Shown: positions 43,061 through 53,585, counted from the stretch's first letter. The stretch: 64,000 bases of DNA from Theocolax elegans (GCA_026168455.1 CM047426.1:85091986-85155985); one strand, 5' to 3'. Made by a program: numbers and translations. Notes: generated by a model from the sequence alone, not told the origin.

Positions 43061-43682
43061 TCAGGCACCAAGGCATTGCGTAGCCACATAGTCCTTCTGC
43101 AAAATCAAAAAATACAAAAATTTTATTAGAATTTCAAGCGAGACGATTACAATAACTAGCGAGGTACGGCACATTTACTTACAGCGCAGTCGATGAGTTT
43201 GGAGGGGTTGTACCAGTACTTTTTGCAGTGTTTGGCTGCTGGCTCGAGGCAGTGTTTGGCGATGCCCTTCAAAGCTTTCTCCAAGACTTTTACAGCTTTC
43301 TTCAGGAGTTTCTTGCTCAACTAGAATAACAATTGTAAAAAGAAATGAATATCGCTTAAAATATTGTATGCCATTATGTATAAAAGTTAAAAAGTCTTTA
43401 CTTAAGACAACTCATTTATTTATAATATGTATTAATTCTAATAATTTTACAATATATTATATTTAGCGATAAAAACATTTTAACAACAAAAAATGAGTAG
43501 AAGTTTTAAAAGATTGAACCACAAAAACTGCTTACCCATCCGTCCTCGATGGAGGAATCGAAAGAGTCATCGATCTCATACTCCTGTTCGTCAAGAGATT
43601 CTGGTACGCTTCTAGCGTGAATGCTGACAACGGCGGCGAATAAAACGAGGGCGCAGATGGCCAAAAAGTAGCGAGATGCCAT
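43061..43682 (-). CDS. Small secreted cationic four-cysteine peptide precursor, copy A (3 exons)
   Basis: Family not recognised by name. Exons 43536-43682, 43183-43320 and 43061-43096 give 106 residues. Residues 1-23 are a signal peptide (MASRYFLAICALVLFAAVVS, then IHA). Residues 24-49 are an acidic propiece rich in Asp/Glu. Exon 2 is lysine-rich and would form an amphipathic helix (KKLLKKAVKVLEKALKG), followed by paired KHC motifs, KKYWYNPSK and DCA. Exon 3 adds a short tail with the fourth cysteine and ends CLGA. All splice sites are GT-AG and phase 0. The pairing of an acidic propiece with a basic mature region is usual for antimicrobial and venom peptide precursors; function here is inference. 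The mature N-terminus cannot be fixed, since no KR-type site is visible. Confidence 0.87.
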
Positions 43683-43762
43683 TTTTAACGTGGGAGTAGG
43701 TGATTGTCCGTTTGCTGAGACGAGACTTGGTAAACTGATTGATTTTGCCTTCTAGAGGAACG

Positions 43763-43770
43763 TATTTATA
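43763..43770 (-). promoter_or_regulatory. TATA box of peptide gene A
   Basis: TATAAATA on the minus strand. An insect initiator-like TCAGT has its A at 43,736, 34 bp downstream, implying a 5' UTR of roughly 54 nt. Confidence 0.75.
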
Positions 43771-45068
43771 GTCGACGATCATGATATGACGTCTTGACTT
43801 GTGTTGCTCTAATCTGATGAGATATAAACATTTTGTATTGATGTGATTACCCGACGTTTAATAATGATATTAATCTTCAGGGGAAGGACTGGGATAATTA
43901 TTAATTAAACTACTTCAAAATGACCAATTAATTGTTAAAAATTATGTTTGTTACTATTATGTAAGAATTATTTATTTAAAGTGTTTTAAAACTACGTTAA
44001 TGTGAATCATTTCTACTATTTATTTTAAAAGTATTAAGCATCTAATGAATTAAATAAAAATGTTTAAGTATTAATAAACGAAATTTTTTTATTTTTTTTT
44101 AGGTTGAACCAATGCATTATTATAATAAACTATTAATAACTGCTGGAAAGAGTACCGCTGATAACATATTAGATTACGTTGTTATGATTCTATATTTTTT
44201 TTATCAGTTTGGATTATTTAATTTTTAATCCAACGTAAGAATAACGAAAAGCTACCTTATACTTACGCGTAAAATTAATATAGGGATAAATGCTAGATAT
44301 TGAAGTAGCTTTCAGGTATCATCCTACTTGACTATTAGATACTAATGTTGACTATTAATTACTGTTACTATAAATAATGATCCGTCGGAGTTTATTATAA
44401 TGCCACTATGATCTCTTACTTTTTTCTGCCACGTTTTGTAGCAGTTTATTATATGCATAACATAGATTTATTCGATAAAAAGAAAATTAGATGAGATAAC
44501 CAAGAACAATTTATTTGATGTTTCCGTACAAGGAGAAATATAGAAGAAGAGAAAAGTAGAAACTGAAGTGGAAAACATTAATGTGGGTATAAAGCTCTTA
44601 TTTATGAAACAGTTTCAAGCTACTATATACTATGAGTTATGGCAAAAAGTAGAAAAAGCGAAAGTACCTATTAGGTAAAATCGTTCGGTTGGTCATTGCT
44701 AAACGGGATATTTTCAAAAATATTTTGGATTCTACTCTAGAGGTTTATCTTAAGCCGATACTTATGGAACATAAATATTCTCAGTTTCCATTTGGTATTA
44801 ATGAGGTGTACTAAGTCTGACGATCGCGGTAGAATATGTTAATGCAGTTCCTTAAACTTCGACGTTGTGAAGATTATCGAGTTCGAGCGACTTTGAACAT
44901 AGAGTACTTGAACTTCGGAAAGCAAATTTTTCTGAAAACATATAGTGTGATTTTTTGATAATATATACACTATTTCCATAAATGTTTAATATATCCACTC
45001 AAACTCAACCGAAAACTTATACAAAGAGTTAAAATATAAATTAATTTAATGATCGCTGTGAGTATTTT

Positions 45069-45084
45069 TCAAGGTCTAAGTATT
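45069..45084. repeat. Target-site duplication of the 5S-derived SINE, left copy
   Basis: TCAAGGTCTAAGTATT, identical over 16 bp to 45,507-45,522 on the other side of the SINE. Confidence 0.9.
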
Positions 45085-45506
45085 TTTTTTTATTCTCTTT
45101 GCTCATCACCCCGTATACCCATTAAATGGGTTTTTACAGGGACACCCCTACCACCTATGTGTGGGGGTGAAAACATTCCAATTTTTCCCATCCCGGTCCC
45201 CACCGTCTCGCATTCGCCCGGGGTTATGCCCGTGAGGAAGGGAAAACCTTGTAGGAAAACCTTCCCCGAGACGGCCGGTGTATTGAAACATTCTGTTTAG
45301 ATGTTCAGGTCACCTTGCGTAGGCCCAAACACCGAAACCGAATGTTCCACACCTTCCGCTCACGTTGTGAAGTGTGGAAAAACACCTAACCGATCCCGAA
45401 AGCCGCACAAGAATGGTGTCACCCATCCAAGTGCCGACCGCACTCAGTGCTGCTTAACTTTCGTGATCGGCCGAGGTGCGTCGCCGCCAATCCGCCACCG
45501 TGTCGG
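45085..45506 (-). mobile_element. SINE with a 5S rRNA-derived head (SINE3-type)
   Basis: Read on the minus strand, the element begins near 45,506. Within about the first 100 bp it carries a segment very close to animal 5S rRNA: CCGATCAC, then GTTAAGCAGCA, then CTTGGATGGGTGAC. These are parts of the internal RNA polymerase III promoter. A GC-rich body unrelated to 5S follows, and the unit ends in a short A-rich tail at 45,085-45,100. Identical 16-bp direct repeats flank it, so it was inserted by target-primed retrotransposition. It encodes no protein; open frames on the plus strand here are incidental. 5S-headed SINEs form the SINE3 class, best known from fishes and some mammals and insects. 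Confidence 0.86.
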
Positions 45507-45522
45507 TCAAGGTCTAAGTATT
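45507..45522. repeat. Target-site duplication of the 5S-derived SINE, right copy
   Basis: TCAAGGTCTAAGTATT, an exact match to 45,069-45,084. Absence of substitutions suggests a recent insertion. Confidence 0.9.
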
Positions 45523-47719
45523 ATTCTTCTTAATATACTGCCGATTGCGATAAATATAATTTTCAATTTTGCTACATTTAATCTTGTATATTTATATCTA
45601 AGTAGTGCACAGTGTCGATCACAAACTGTAAATTAACTAATTCATGTGTCTATATATTTGAAATTCTAATACACAAACAGTTGTGTGTTACCATTTAATA
45701 TCGTATTCATGAATGTTAAAGATTCTTCCAAATTTTTAATACGTATATGGAAAAGAAGATAGAGCCCAATGCATAACTTTGGAGGACTACAGCGAGGATT
45801 TGTAGCCACTTCAAAAGTTTACAACTATTATTTGTTACCAAGTGAAGCATATCATGAAAGTAAATGGAGAGGTATTTGATAGTCACTTAATTACTCGATA
45901 ATGATTAAAATACACTATGTGATTCGATGATGACAAATGCATTTGAAAAATTAAGAAGATGCGAGGAAGGGTAATTTTACGCTTATCAATAGCCGCACTC
46001 AAGTTTTATGTATACCAATTAAAAGTGTTCTATGTGATATGACCCTATTTAAATTACATTTGCCTATTTACCAACTATTTCGTGTATTATACAAAATCCA
46101 AAAACTGTTTATATAGGTAATATTTTAAAGTAATTTAAATAATTCAGAGAATAAGGGATCTATTTACTATTGCTAAGTTATTTAAGAATTTTTATTTTAA
46201 TTAAAAGTGCACGCTTCTATTCGAACTTTAAATGTTTTTAACAGAGGGCGGTTAAATAATTTAGTAAATTATTTTATCACAAAACGATTGAACTACGGAA
46301 AAATAAAGAAATTGTTAGTTGACAATTCAAAATGGCAAAACAATTGCCTCTTCAAATTTACTGAATTTTTATGATTGTCGTAAACGGCTTAGAAATAAGA
46401 GAAAACTAATTACTCAATTGTCAATTTTTTCAAATTTCCTGCATAATTGATTAAGTCATTTTCTATTATTGTAAATATTTTTTTCTTCATTTACCTTAGC
46501 ATTATTGTCAAATTAAAGAGCTGTAATATGACGTCTAAAGCACTTTTAATTCTTAAAGCGTAAATCTTTATGGTTTTTGTTACCCCGTAGAAAATTGTTC
46601 ATGTTAAGTTTAGGGATTCTTCTCTTTCTTTAATTGCAAAACTTATGCTGTCAAATATCTTTATGCATAATTAATAAACATACATTACACATTTGCACAA
46701 TATGATAATGACAACAGTATTAATCGTTTGCAAATAAACTGCGAATAATGAAAATTTATTAGCAATCGCAAAATTTGCAAGAACTAGTAATTTAAAGTCT
46801 TAATTACTTATTTTGACTAATACATATGGCGTGGTCTGTATTCCACGATTCCAAAGTAGATACATCCTACTATAGGCATTCCAGCACTTCACCAAAGACA
46901 ATGAAATAGTCTTTAATAAAACATATCAATAATTGCAAAATCTATCAAAGATTTAGAAAAAACATTAATATAAACTGCGTTTGCAGGTAGAACAGTTGGT
47001 AAAAACAGTGTGTGCAACGAACTGCGAATTATGAAAAACAAATGAAAAATGATTAAGGGATAAATAACTTTTCATAATTTTCATTCTACATAGCTGTACA
47101 ATGAGACGTTTGTTGTAGGTATTGTTTTATATATATGTTCGCAGCCATAATACGGTTGATTATTTTTTAAAATAAGTATTTTTAAACACGTAGTTTTTGT
47201 AAATGTATTTACTAAATAAATATTTATTAAATCTTTGATAGATTCCGTAATTATTAAATTTTTGTATGTATTATTGTAATTGTACGGAGCTGTTAAAACT
47301 GTGTTAAACCAGCTTAAGCTTAAAGAAAAATATAATTTTACTATAATGGAAATGTCTTTTTTGATATTTTATATCAACTCGCTATTATATCGTTTAAAAA
47401 AGACACAATTGTACTTCATGCACAGCAAACTTTCTTTAGGGATTCTAAATCATAATTAATTACTATTATCTTGTAGAGTAATTTCTCATTCTATTACTAC
47501 AAGAGTTATTACTATTCATAATATCAATAAATTAAATATATTGTAATACAAAAGTATTAAATTAACATTATAAATGTGCACAAGAAATGAACTCACTGCA
47601 GCTAAATACAATTACACACATTTAAATGTTAACAATATCTGTGAGTGTAATAAACAAATATGATATAGTCCCATGGAACTATGTACTCCAAAAAGTAAAA
47701 AAAGGAGTTAATATAGAAG

Positions 47720-47920
47720 TCACGGAAATCTTTGGATGTCTTTGGAAATCTTTGAAGGTCTTAAGAAGGCTTTAGGAATCTTATTAAAATTTCACTATGA
47801 AAAAAATTTTATCTTTATTTGAAATGTGGACACTTTTCAAAATCTTTCAAAAACTTCTAAAGACTACTAGATACTTTTATAAAGACTTCTAAAGACTTTT
47901 TCGAGATTTTGGACCTCGCA
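47720..47920. repeat. Degenerate short-period repeat around AAAGACTTCT / GGAAATCTTTG
   Basis: Variants of AATCTTTGGA(T/A) are repeated on the left and variants of AAAGACTTCTAAAGACT on the right. These are roughly complementary, so the block has both tandem and inverted character. A GC-richer tail to about 47,975 follows. It may be a minisatellite or an old transposon end. Confidence 0.45.
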
Positions 47921-48363
47921 GTCCTTCATACAGTCTAATAGCAGCTCCGATCCAGGCGCATCGTGGCCAGACATATCCGAAATCTTTAGGATGATATTAG
48001 CTTCGAGTCAATTAAATTAAATTTCTACAGTTCTACTTTAATTCGTTCGTAAATGTTAATAATTTATCTACAAGCTCCATCATGTTAAGAGGATGTTAAT
48101 TATAAAAATATATATTATCGAATTATACGAATAGTACATACAGTCACATTCGATTGCCAACAATTTTCTATAAAGGGAAAAGATACGGATTGTTGTTCAG
48201 AAATAATAAATTGTATAAATAATTATTGTAAAAGGTATGCATTTAATAAGTTACGTAAAATACATGGTAAATTATAAATATCAAGATGAGGAAATGTGAT
48301 AGTTTATTAATATATTATACAGCTGAATGGCAGTTGATCGTGCCACGTGCGCGTTACTGAAAA

Positions 48364-49121
48364 TCAGGCACCAAGGCATTGCGTAGCCACATAGTCCTTC
48401 TGCAAAATCAAAAAATACAAAAATTTTATTAGAATTTCAAGCGAGACGATTACAACAACTAGCGAGGTACGGCACATTTACTTACAGCGCAGTCGATGAG
48501 TTTGGAGGGGTTGTACCAGTACTTTTTGCAGTGTTTGGCTGCTGGCTCGAGGCAGTGTTTGGCGATGCCCTTCAAAGCTTTCTCCAAGACTTTTACAGCT
48601 TTCTTCAGGAGTTTCTTGCTCAACTAGAATAACAATTGTAAAAAGAAATGAATATTTGCTTATTTGTTCATAATATGAATATTAATTCTAATAATTTTAC
48701 AGTGAGATGAATATACCAAAGTTGGCCACCTTATGGTAGCCTCGCATCGCTTAAAATATTGTTTGCTATTATGTATAAAAGTTAAAAAGTCTTTACTTAA
48801 GACAACTACTTTATTTATTTCAACGCACTAATCTAAATAATATAACTAACTCATTTATTTATAATATGTATTTATTCGAACAATTTTACAATATTTTATA
48901 TTTAGCAATAAAAACATTTTAACAACAAAAAATGAGTAGAAGTTTTAAAAGATTGAACTACAAAAACTGCTTACCCATCCGTCCTCGATGGAGGAATCGA
49001 AAGAGTCATCGATCTCATACTCCTGTTCGTCGAGAGAATCTGGTACGCTTCTAGCGTGGATGCTGACAACAGCGGCGAATAGAACGAGGGCGCAGATGGC
49101 CAAAAAGTAGCGAGATGCCAT
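48364..49121 (-). CDS. Small secreted cationic four-cysteine peptide precursor, copy B (3 exons)
   Basis: Exons 48975-49121, 48486-48623 and 48364-48399 give 106 residues, nearly identical to copy A. Exon 2 and exon 3 protein sequences are the same as in A. The visible difference is in the acidic propiece, where VPESL of A is VPDSL here. Signal peptide, four cysteines and the CLGA ending are all kept, and splice sites are intact, so it looks functional. Intron 1 is about 140 bp longer than in copy A. The promoter matches copy A, so expression is probably shared. Function is unknown, as for copy A. Confidence 0.87.
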
Positions 49122-49201
49122 TTTTAACGTGGGAGTAGGTGATTGTCCGTTTGCTGAGACGAGACTTGGTAAACTGATTGATTTTGCCTTCTAGAGGAAC
49201 G

Positions 49202-49209
49202 TATTTATA
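49202..49209 (-). promoter_or_regulatory. TATA box of peptide gene B
   Basis: TATAAATA on the minus strand, with an initiator-like TCAGT whose A is at 49,175, 34 bp downstream: the same arrangement as gene A. Confidence 0.75.
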
Positions 49210-49710
49210 GTCGACGATCATGATATGACGTCTTGACTTGTGTTGTTCTAATCTGATGAGATATAAATATTTGGTATTATTGTGATTACCCGATGTAAAA
49301 ATGATATTTTTTTAGGGGAAGGACTGGGTTATTTATTAAAGTCATAAATAACAAATTAAATAACTTAATGGTACCTAAAAAGTTAACAAACAAATAATAT
49401 ATGACACTGTTATATAAGAATTATTTATTTAAAATGTTTCGTCCTTATAACAAAACGTATCTAATTGATACGATATTACATACACATTTTACATATGTTA
49501 AGAAACATATTTAAAACAGTAAGTAGTTATGGAAATATGATTTTATAGTTTTAACAAATGTATTCTTATCATGAATATTTTATTATAAATAGATAAAGGA
49601 AAAAGATGAACCATCGATAATATATTTGATTACGTTGATGAGATTCTAATTTGTTTTATAATATCGGATTATTAAATTAATAATGCAACGTAAGGAAAAC
49701 GAAAAGTTAT

Positions 49711-50529
49711 ATTCTTGTATTAAGACGATTGCTATGATAATAATAATTAAACAAGTAATTTATTAGCTAGGAATAAAAATTTACATTTAACTATTTTACC
49801 GTATAAATACATATACATTTATCTTATTAAACGTAAATATAAATAAGTAGTATAGTACGTTGCAAGTTACTTCACTCCAGCATAATCGTTTTTCGATTAT
49901 TATGTAATGAACGTACAGTTTGCTTTAATTGAATAACCGAAAAGTGAACAAAAAATATTGTTATTGACTTTTCGACGATAAAAATTTGAATACAATTCAA
50001 TACAAAAACATTTTAAGTTTAAACTATTTCTAGCTTGAAAAATTCTAAACACACAATTAAACAATTGTTCAGGTAAAACCATAACGAAATCGAAAAATAT
50101 AATGAAATATAATGAAGTATGTCTCGATGATGTGAAAAATATATCTTTGTAAATATTGCAAGTGTAATACAAATCAGTTATAAATATAACCGCTTTAAAA
50201 AACTAGCAACTTTCTAGTTCTTATAGCATGTTAGGCTAAAATCATAATTTAATTTACAGATATGTTAGGTTTATTTATCTAGATTTATGGATATATCTTT
50301 ATGAAAAAGTAATAAATTTAAAAATAAAAGTAAAATCTGCGTTAAATAATATAATTTTCTATGAAAGCCTAAGGAAAACTATGTGGTCAGCTGGACAATA
50401 ATAGATTATACATAAAACAAAACCATTGGTATGTCAATTTATATGCTGCTTGTGCGGATAACTATATTTAGCTTCCGATCAAATGATTTGGAATTTGTTT
50501 TACATCGTTCTTATAGTATTTGTTGTATT
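49711..50529. other. Spacer between peptide gene B and the LINE
   Basis: AT-rich sequence with no gene recognised. A 90-codon minus-strand open frame at 49,900-50,172 has no family resemblance and is probably chance. Confidence 0.5.
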
Positions 50530-50542
50530 AAAATACAATAAT
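50530..50542. repeat. Probable target-site duplication of the LINE, left copy
   Basis: AAAATACAATAAT matches 53,027-53,039 at the far side of the element. The leading A residues overlap the poly(A) tail on the right, so the certain part is TACAATAAT. Confidence 0.65.
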
Positions 50543-50697
50543 TTATAGGTAGATTTTTTAACGTTTGATAATCGATCCCGTCAGGTCCGGGAGAAGAGCT
50601 GTTTTTTCTCGAGTCAAGAGCGATATTAAATTCACTAAATTGAAAGTCCCCGTTAAGAAAATTATTTTCTGAACATTCGGGTAGCCAGAGTGGGTTA
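50543..50697 (-). pseudogene. Inverted 5' fragment of the LINE reverse transcriptase
   Basis: The minus strand is open from about 50,697 down to 50,546 and encodes the N-terminal RT region, with WLPECSENN, FNIALDSRKN and the diagnostic SPGPDGIDY. It belongs natively upstream of the plus-strand RT ORF. Its left end meets the putative target duplication, fixing it as part of the same insertion. Confidence 0.8.
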
Positions 50698-52876
50698 CAA
50701 GGAAAAAATCATAGTAAAAAATCGTATGCAGTGGTGGCTCGAAAAAAATAACCTCTTACCTGCCTCACAAACAGGCTTTCGAAAAGGACAGTCTTGTATT
50801 GACAATATTGTGAATTTAATTCTTAAAATAAACGAAGGGCTCAAATATAAACAACATATACTAGTAAGCTTCTTAGATATCAAAAGCGCATTCGACAATG
50901 TCAATTGTGACATTCTACTTACAGTATTAGCTAAATTTAAATGCCCTATTAAAATCGTCAAACTAATAAAGTTTTTAAACTACGAAAGACTAATATATAC
51001 TCAAATTAATGGAGAAAATCAAAGAAAAATTCATAAAGGTGTCCCACAAGGGGGAGCTCTAAGTCCTCTTCTTTTTAATTTATACATAGCGGAGATATTA
51101 AAAAACCTACCAAAAAGTGTAGTTGTATCAAAATATGCTGATGATATCACTCTACTCGTGAAAAAAAAATCATTAAACAATACTAAAAAACTTATGGAAA
51201 AAACTCTAACAATTATTAATAAAAATTTAAAAGAAATAGGACTAGAGCTCTCACCTCGCAAAACGGTACTAATACATTTTAACAATTTAGGCATCGAACC
51301 TGGCAACGTACAAGTTACAGTTGAAAATTTCACAATACAATCTAAAGAAATAGTACGGTACCTTGGAATATTACTAGATTACAAACTAACTTTTAAATCA
51401 CAGATAAATGCAATTATAAATAAATGTAAAAAATCACTCAACCTTATAAAATTTGTAAGAGGTATTTGGTGGGGTGCTGATCCGAGTACTCTTTTAAATA
51501 TCTACACTTCCTATATAAGATCGTTACTAGAATACGCAATTTTTGCTTACCTACCAGTACAAAAAAAAATCATTGATAAATTCGAGAAAATTCAATTTTC
51601 CGCCATAAGATTAGCACTCGGATATCGTACCAGCACACCCACCAACATCCTTCTAGCTGAATCGAAACTTCTATCTGTGCGAGAAAGAACAAGATTTCTC
51701 TGCTTAAACTATCTTTCGAAAACACTATCAAATTCAAATCTACCTGTCAACAAAACAATAAACAGCTCTTTCCGGATTTTTAAGAAAAAGAAAAAAAAAA
51801 GTATTCTCCTAAAATGTATTGATAACATTTATTCGTTAAAAAATGAAATAGAAATACAACCAAATTACAATCTTTATGTTACTAGTTATAAATCTCTTAC
51901 TCATGATGTGCAGGTCGATACTGAATTTGGCAAAATTTTGAAAAAATCTAGCAATCCAAATAAATTATTGAAAGAATTTATTGAAAAAAATAATGCTATA
52001 GCTATCTATACTGATGGAAGCAAAATTACAAATGCAAACTCTGTAGGCTCAGCTTGCTTTTCAAATGACCTAAAAAAATCAATAGAATGTAGTATAAACA
52101 AAAAAGCTTCTATATTTACAGCCGAATGTCTTGCAATAAATAATGCTTTAGACCTCATTACAAATCACAAAGATACGAATGTTATCATTCTCACCGATTC
52201 TTTAAGCACTATTCAAAAATTAAAAACGACCAAAATCAATATTAAAACAAATTGGTATATATACGAAATAAAAAACAAAATAATAACATTAGAGACAAAC
52301 AACAGAGTTAACATTAATTTAGTATGGATACCTGCACATATTGGAATCGATGGGAATGAAACGGTCGATCAACTTGCTAAAAACGCAACATGTAATCAAC
52401 CGAATTTAGAATTTCATATACCTTTTTCAGACTTACGACAATATTTTAAATCTTTTTGTATAATAAACAACGAAAAAATGGTAACAGAAATGGGCAAAAA
52501 AAAGGGCAAAGAATATTTTACATTTTATCATAATGAAAATAATACTAAACCATGGTTCAAAAAATATAACCTTAAACGTAAAGAAATTGTAATTATAAAC
52601 AGGTGTAGAGCCAACCATTATAACTTAAATGCGTCATTAGCTAGAATAAACATAATTAACAACCCGTACTGTACATGCGACTCTTACATACAAGACCTAG
52701 ACCACATTCTTTGGCAATGTTCACATTACAATGTTCAGCGAGAACACTTCTTAAAAGAACTTTCGAAATTACACATTTTCATACCTAATAAAAGTACAAG
52801 CTTACTTGCTAATACTAGAATAACCGTGTACAAAGCGATTTGTAAATTTCTCGACAAATGTAATATCGAACTGTAA
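50690..52876 (+). CDS. LINE reverse transcriptase / RNase H polyprotein (3' part)
   Basis: A 728-codon frame, open from a GTG-type start; the true initiator is lost by truncation, so this start is nominal. RT motifs in order: NRMQWWLE and QTGFRKGQSC near the start, FLDIKSAFDN (about 61-70), GVPQGGALSPLLFN (about 117-130) and the catalytic YADD (149-152). RNase H follows, with YTDGS (Asp 442), AECLAINNAL (Glu 479), LTDSLS (Asp 503) and IPAHIGIDGNE (His 550). A C-terminal Cys/His cluster (CTC...H...C, about 661-677) is typical of I/Jockey-group elements. It would copy element RNA into DNA at nicked target sites, but this copy lacks the endonuclease. The frame is fully intact. Confidence 0.93.
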   Translation: MGYKEKIIVKNRMQWWLEKNNLLPASQTGFRKGQSCIDNIVNLILKINEGLKYKQHILVSFLDIKSAFDNVNCDILLTVLAKFKCPIKIVKLIKFLNYERLIYTQINGENQRKIHKGVPQGGALSPLLFNLYIAEILKNLPKSVVVSKYADDITLLVKKKSLNNTKKLMEKTLTIINKNLKEIGLELSPRKTVLIHFNNLGIEPGNVQVTVENFTIQSKEIVRYLGILLDYKLTFKSQINAIINKCKKSLNLIKFVRGIWWGADPSTLLNIYTSYIRSLLEYAIFAYLPVQKKIIDKFEKIQFSAIRLALGYRTSTPTNILLAESKLLSVRERTRFLCLNYLSKTLSNSNLPVNKTINSSFRIFKKKKKKSILLKCIDNIYSLKNEIEIQPNYNLYVTSYKSLTHDVQVDTEFGKILKKSSNPNKLLKEFIEKNNAIAIYTDGSKITNANSVGSACFSNDLKKSIECSINKKASIFTAECLAINNALDLITNHKDTNVIILTDSLSTIQKLKTTKINIKTNWYIYEIKNKIITLETNNRVNINLVWIPAHIGIDGNETVDQLAKNATCNQPNLEFHIPFSDLRQYFKSFCIINNEKMVTEMGKKKGKEYFTFYHNENNTKPWFKKYNLKRKEIVIINRCRANHYNLNASLARINIINNPYCTCDSYIQDLDHILWQCSHYNVQREHFLKELSKLHIFIPNKSTSLLANTRITVYKAICKFLDKCNIEL

Positions 52877-53026
52877 TAAATTGTAAACAAAATGTAAAAT
52901 TAAATGTAACCCAAATGTAACTTAAATGTAAACGAACATATGTATATTTAAATACCACAATATGTATTGCTAAAAAACCTCAAAAAGGAGGTTAATAAAG
53001 CTTATCTAATAAAAAAAAAAAAAAAA

Positions 53027-53039
53027 AAAATACAATAAT
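53027..53039. repeat. Probable target-site duplication of the LINE, right copy
   Basis: AAAATACAATAAT immediately after, and partly overlapping, the poly(A) tail. It matches 50,530-50,542. Confidence 0.65.
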
Positions 53040-53585
53040 AATAGAAATTTTCTGGAACATGTAACTATATTAAATGCACATAAAACTAGAAATAATATTT
53101 AATATATTTTTATCCCTGAAAATGTATAGAAAACTAGAATATAAGATCGTCACATATCCATGTAGATCTGCGCAATATACCATCATAGATATATCTAGGT
53201 CTATATTTAACTGTATAGATTTATGTAGTCTAGGATAGAGTTTTGTATTAATTAAGGGATTCAAAAGATACTTCATTATATGGTATTTACTAGCAATTTT
53301 TTATATAAATTTCTGAAATTAAAATTTCTGTCAGAGCAATCTCATATACCTTTTTATAATATTGAAGAATCATAGCTATAGCGCAACCCAAGCCTTATTT
53401 GTTATTAGAGCAATACATTAATACGTTATTAATTTCATTATCATTTTCCTTGGGAATCCCCGAAATGTATATATTAAATTATTATATCGGTTTATTTACG
53501 CAATCACGATCATAGGATCAGTAACTCTCTAATCAGAATTATCTATCATGCAAGATAATATAAATGTCAGATACATACATGTACT
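53040..53585. other. Spacer between the LINE and peptide gene C
   Basis: AT-rich with no gene recognised. The last part presumably holds the upstream regulatory sequence of gene C. Confidence 0.5.

Larger units (their letters stand above)
42931..44260. repeat. Tandem duplication unit 1 (contains peptide gene A)
   Basis: This block matches about 48,231-49,710 in the same orientation. Similarity is very high across gene A/B from about 42,931 (shared TTTAATAAGTTACGTAAAAT) through the promoter at 43,770. It becomes patchy from about 43,890 to 44,260, where shared words such as TAAGAATTATTTATTTAAA and the GGATTATT-AACGTAAG block remain. A segmental duplication is the simplest explanation. Confidence 0.8.
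43890..48230. other. Spacer between peptide genes A and B
   Basis: AT-rich sequence with the ragged end of duplication unit 1, the 5S-derived SINE at 45,085-45,506 and a degenerate AAAGACT-type repeat at about 47.72-47.92 kb. I see no further peptide-gene copy: the conserved exon 2 words around WYNPSK are absent. Confidence 0.6.
48231..49710. repeat. Tandem duplication unit 2 (contains peptide gene B)
   Basis: Second copy of the block at 42,931-44,260, same orientation. It is longer because intron 1 of gene B has gained sequence. Part of that gain (near 48,660-48,700) resembles nearby intronic sequence (TATTAATTCTAATAATTTTAC), i.e. a local duplication. Confidence 0.8.
50543..53030 (+). mobile_element. 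Non-LTR retrotransposon (LINE), 5'-truncated with a 5' inversion
   Basis: The right part (about 50,690-53,030) is the 3' portion of an I-group LINE: reverse transcriptase, RNase H, a 3' UTR with repeated AATGTAA-type words and a CCTC/GAGG hairpin, and a poly(A) tail of about 20 nt at 53,011-53,030. The left 150 bp are in the opposite orientation: the minus strand reads SSPGPDGIDYQTLKNLP, the RT motif that should lie upstream of the plus-strand ORF. About 80-90 residues between the two parts are missing. An inverted 5' piece plus a junction deletion is the known signature of twin priming. A probable 13-bp target duplication brackets the unit. The long ORF has no stop or frameshift, so the insertion is recent. 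The endonuclease and ORF1 are absent, making this copy dead on arrival. Confidence 0.9.

Noticed and set aside
45401..45506. Functional 5S rRNA gene
   Set aside because: Only part of the 5S sequence matches; the unit continues into a non-5S body with an A-rich tail and target duplications, so it is a SINE.
45049..45636. Two consecutive plus-strand open frames of 83 and 111 codons
   Set aside because: They lie antisense within the 5S-derived SINE and its flanks, and have no family resemblance.
49900..50172. 90-codon minus-strand open frame near the LINE
   Set aside because: Composition follows the AT-rich background, with no signal peptide, no similarity to the peptide family and no splice partners.
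50390..50529. Longer extension of the inverted LINE fragment to the left
   Set aside because: The minus-strand frame meets stops beyond about 50,500, and the putative target duplication at 50,530-50,542 marks the boundary.
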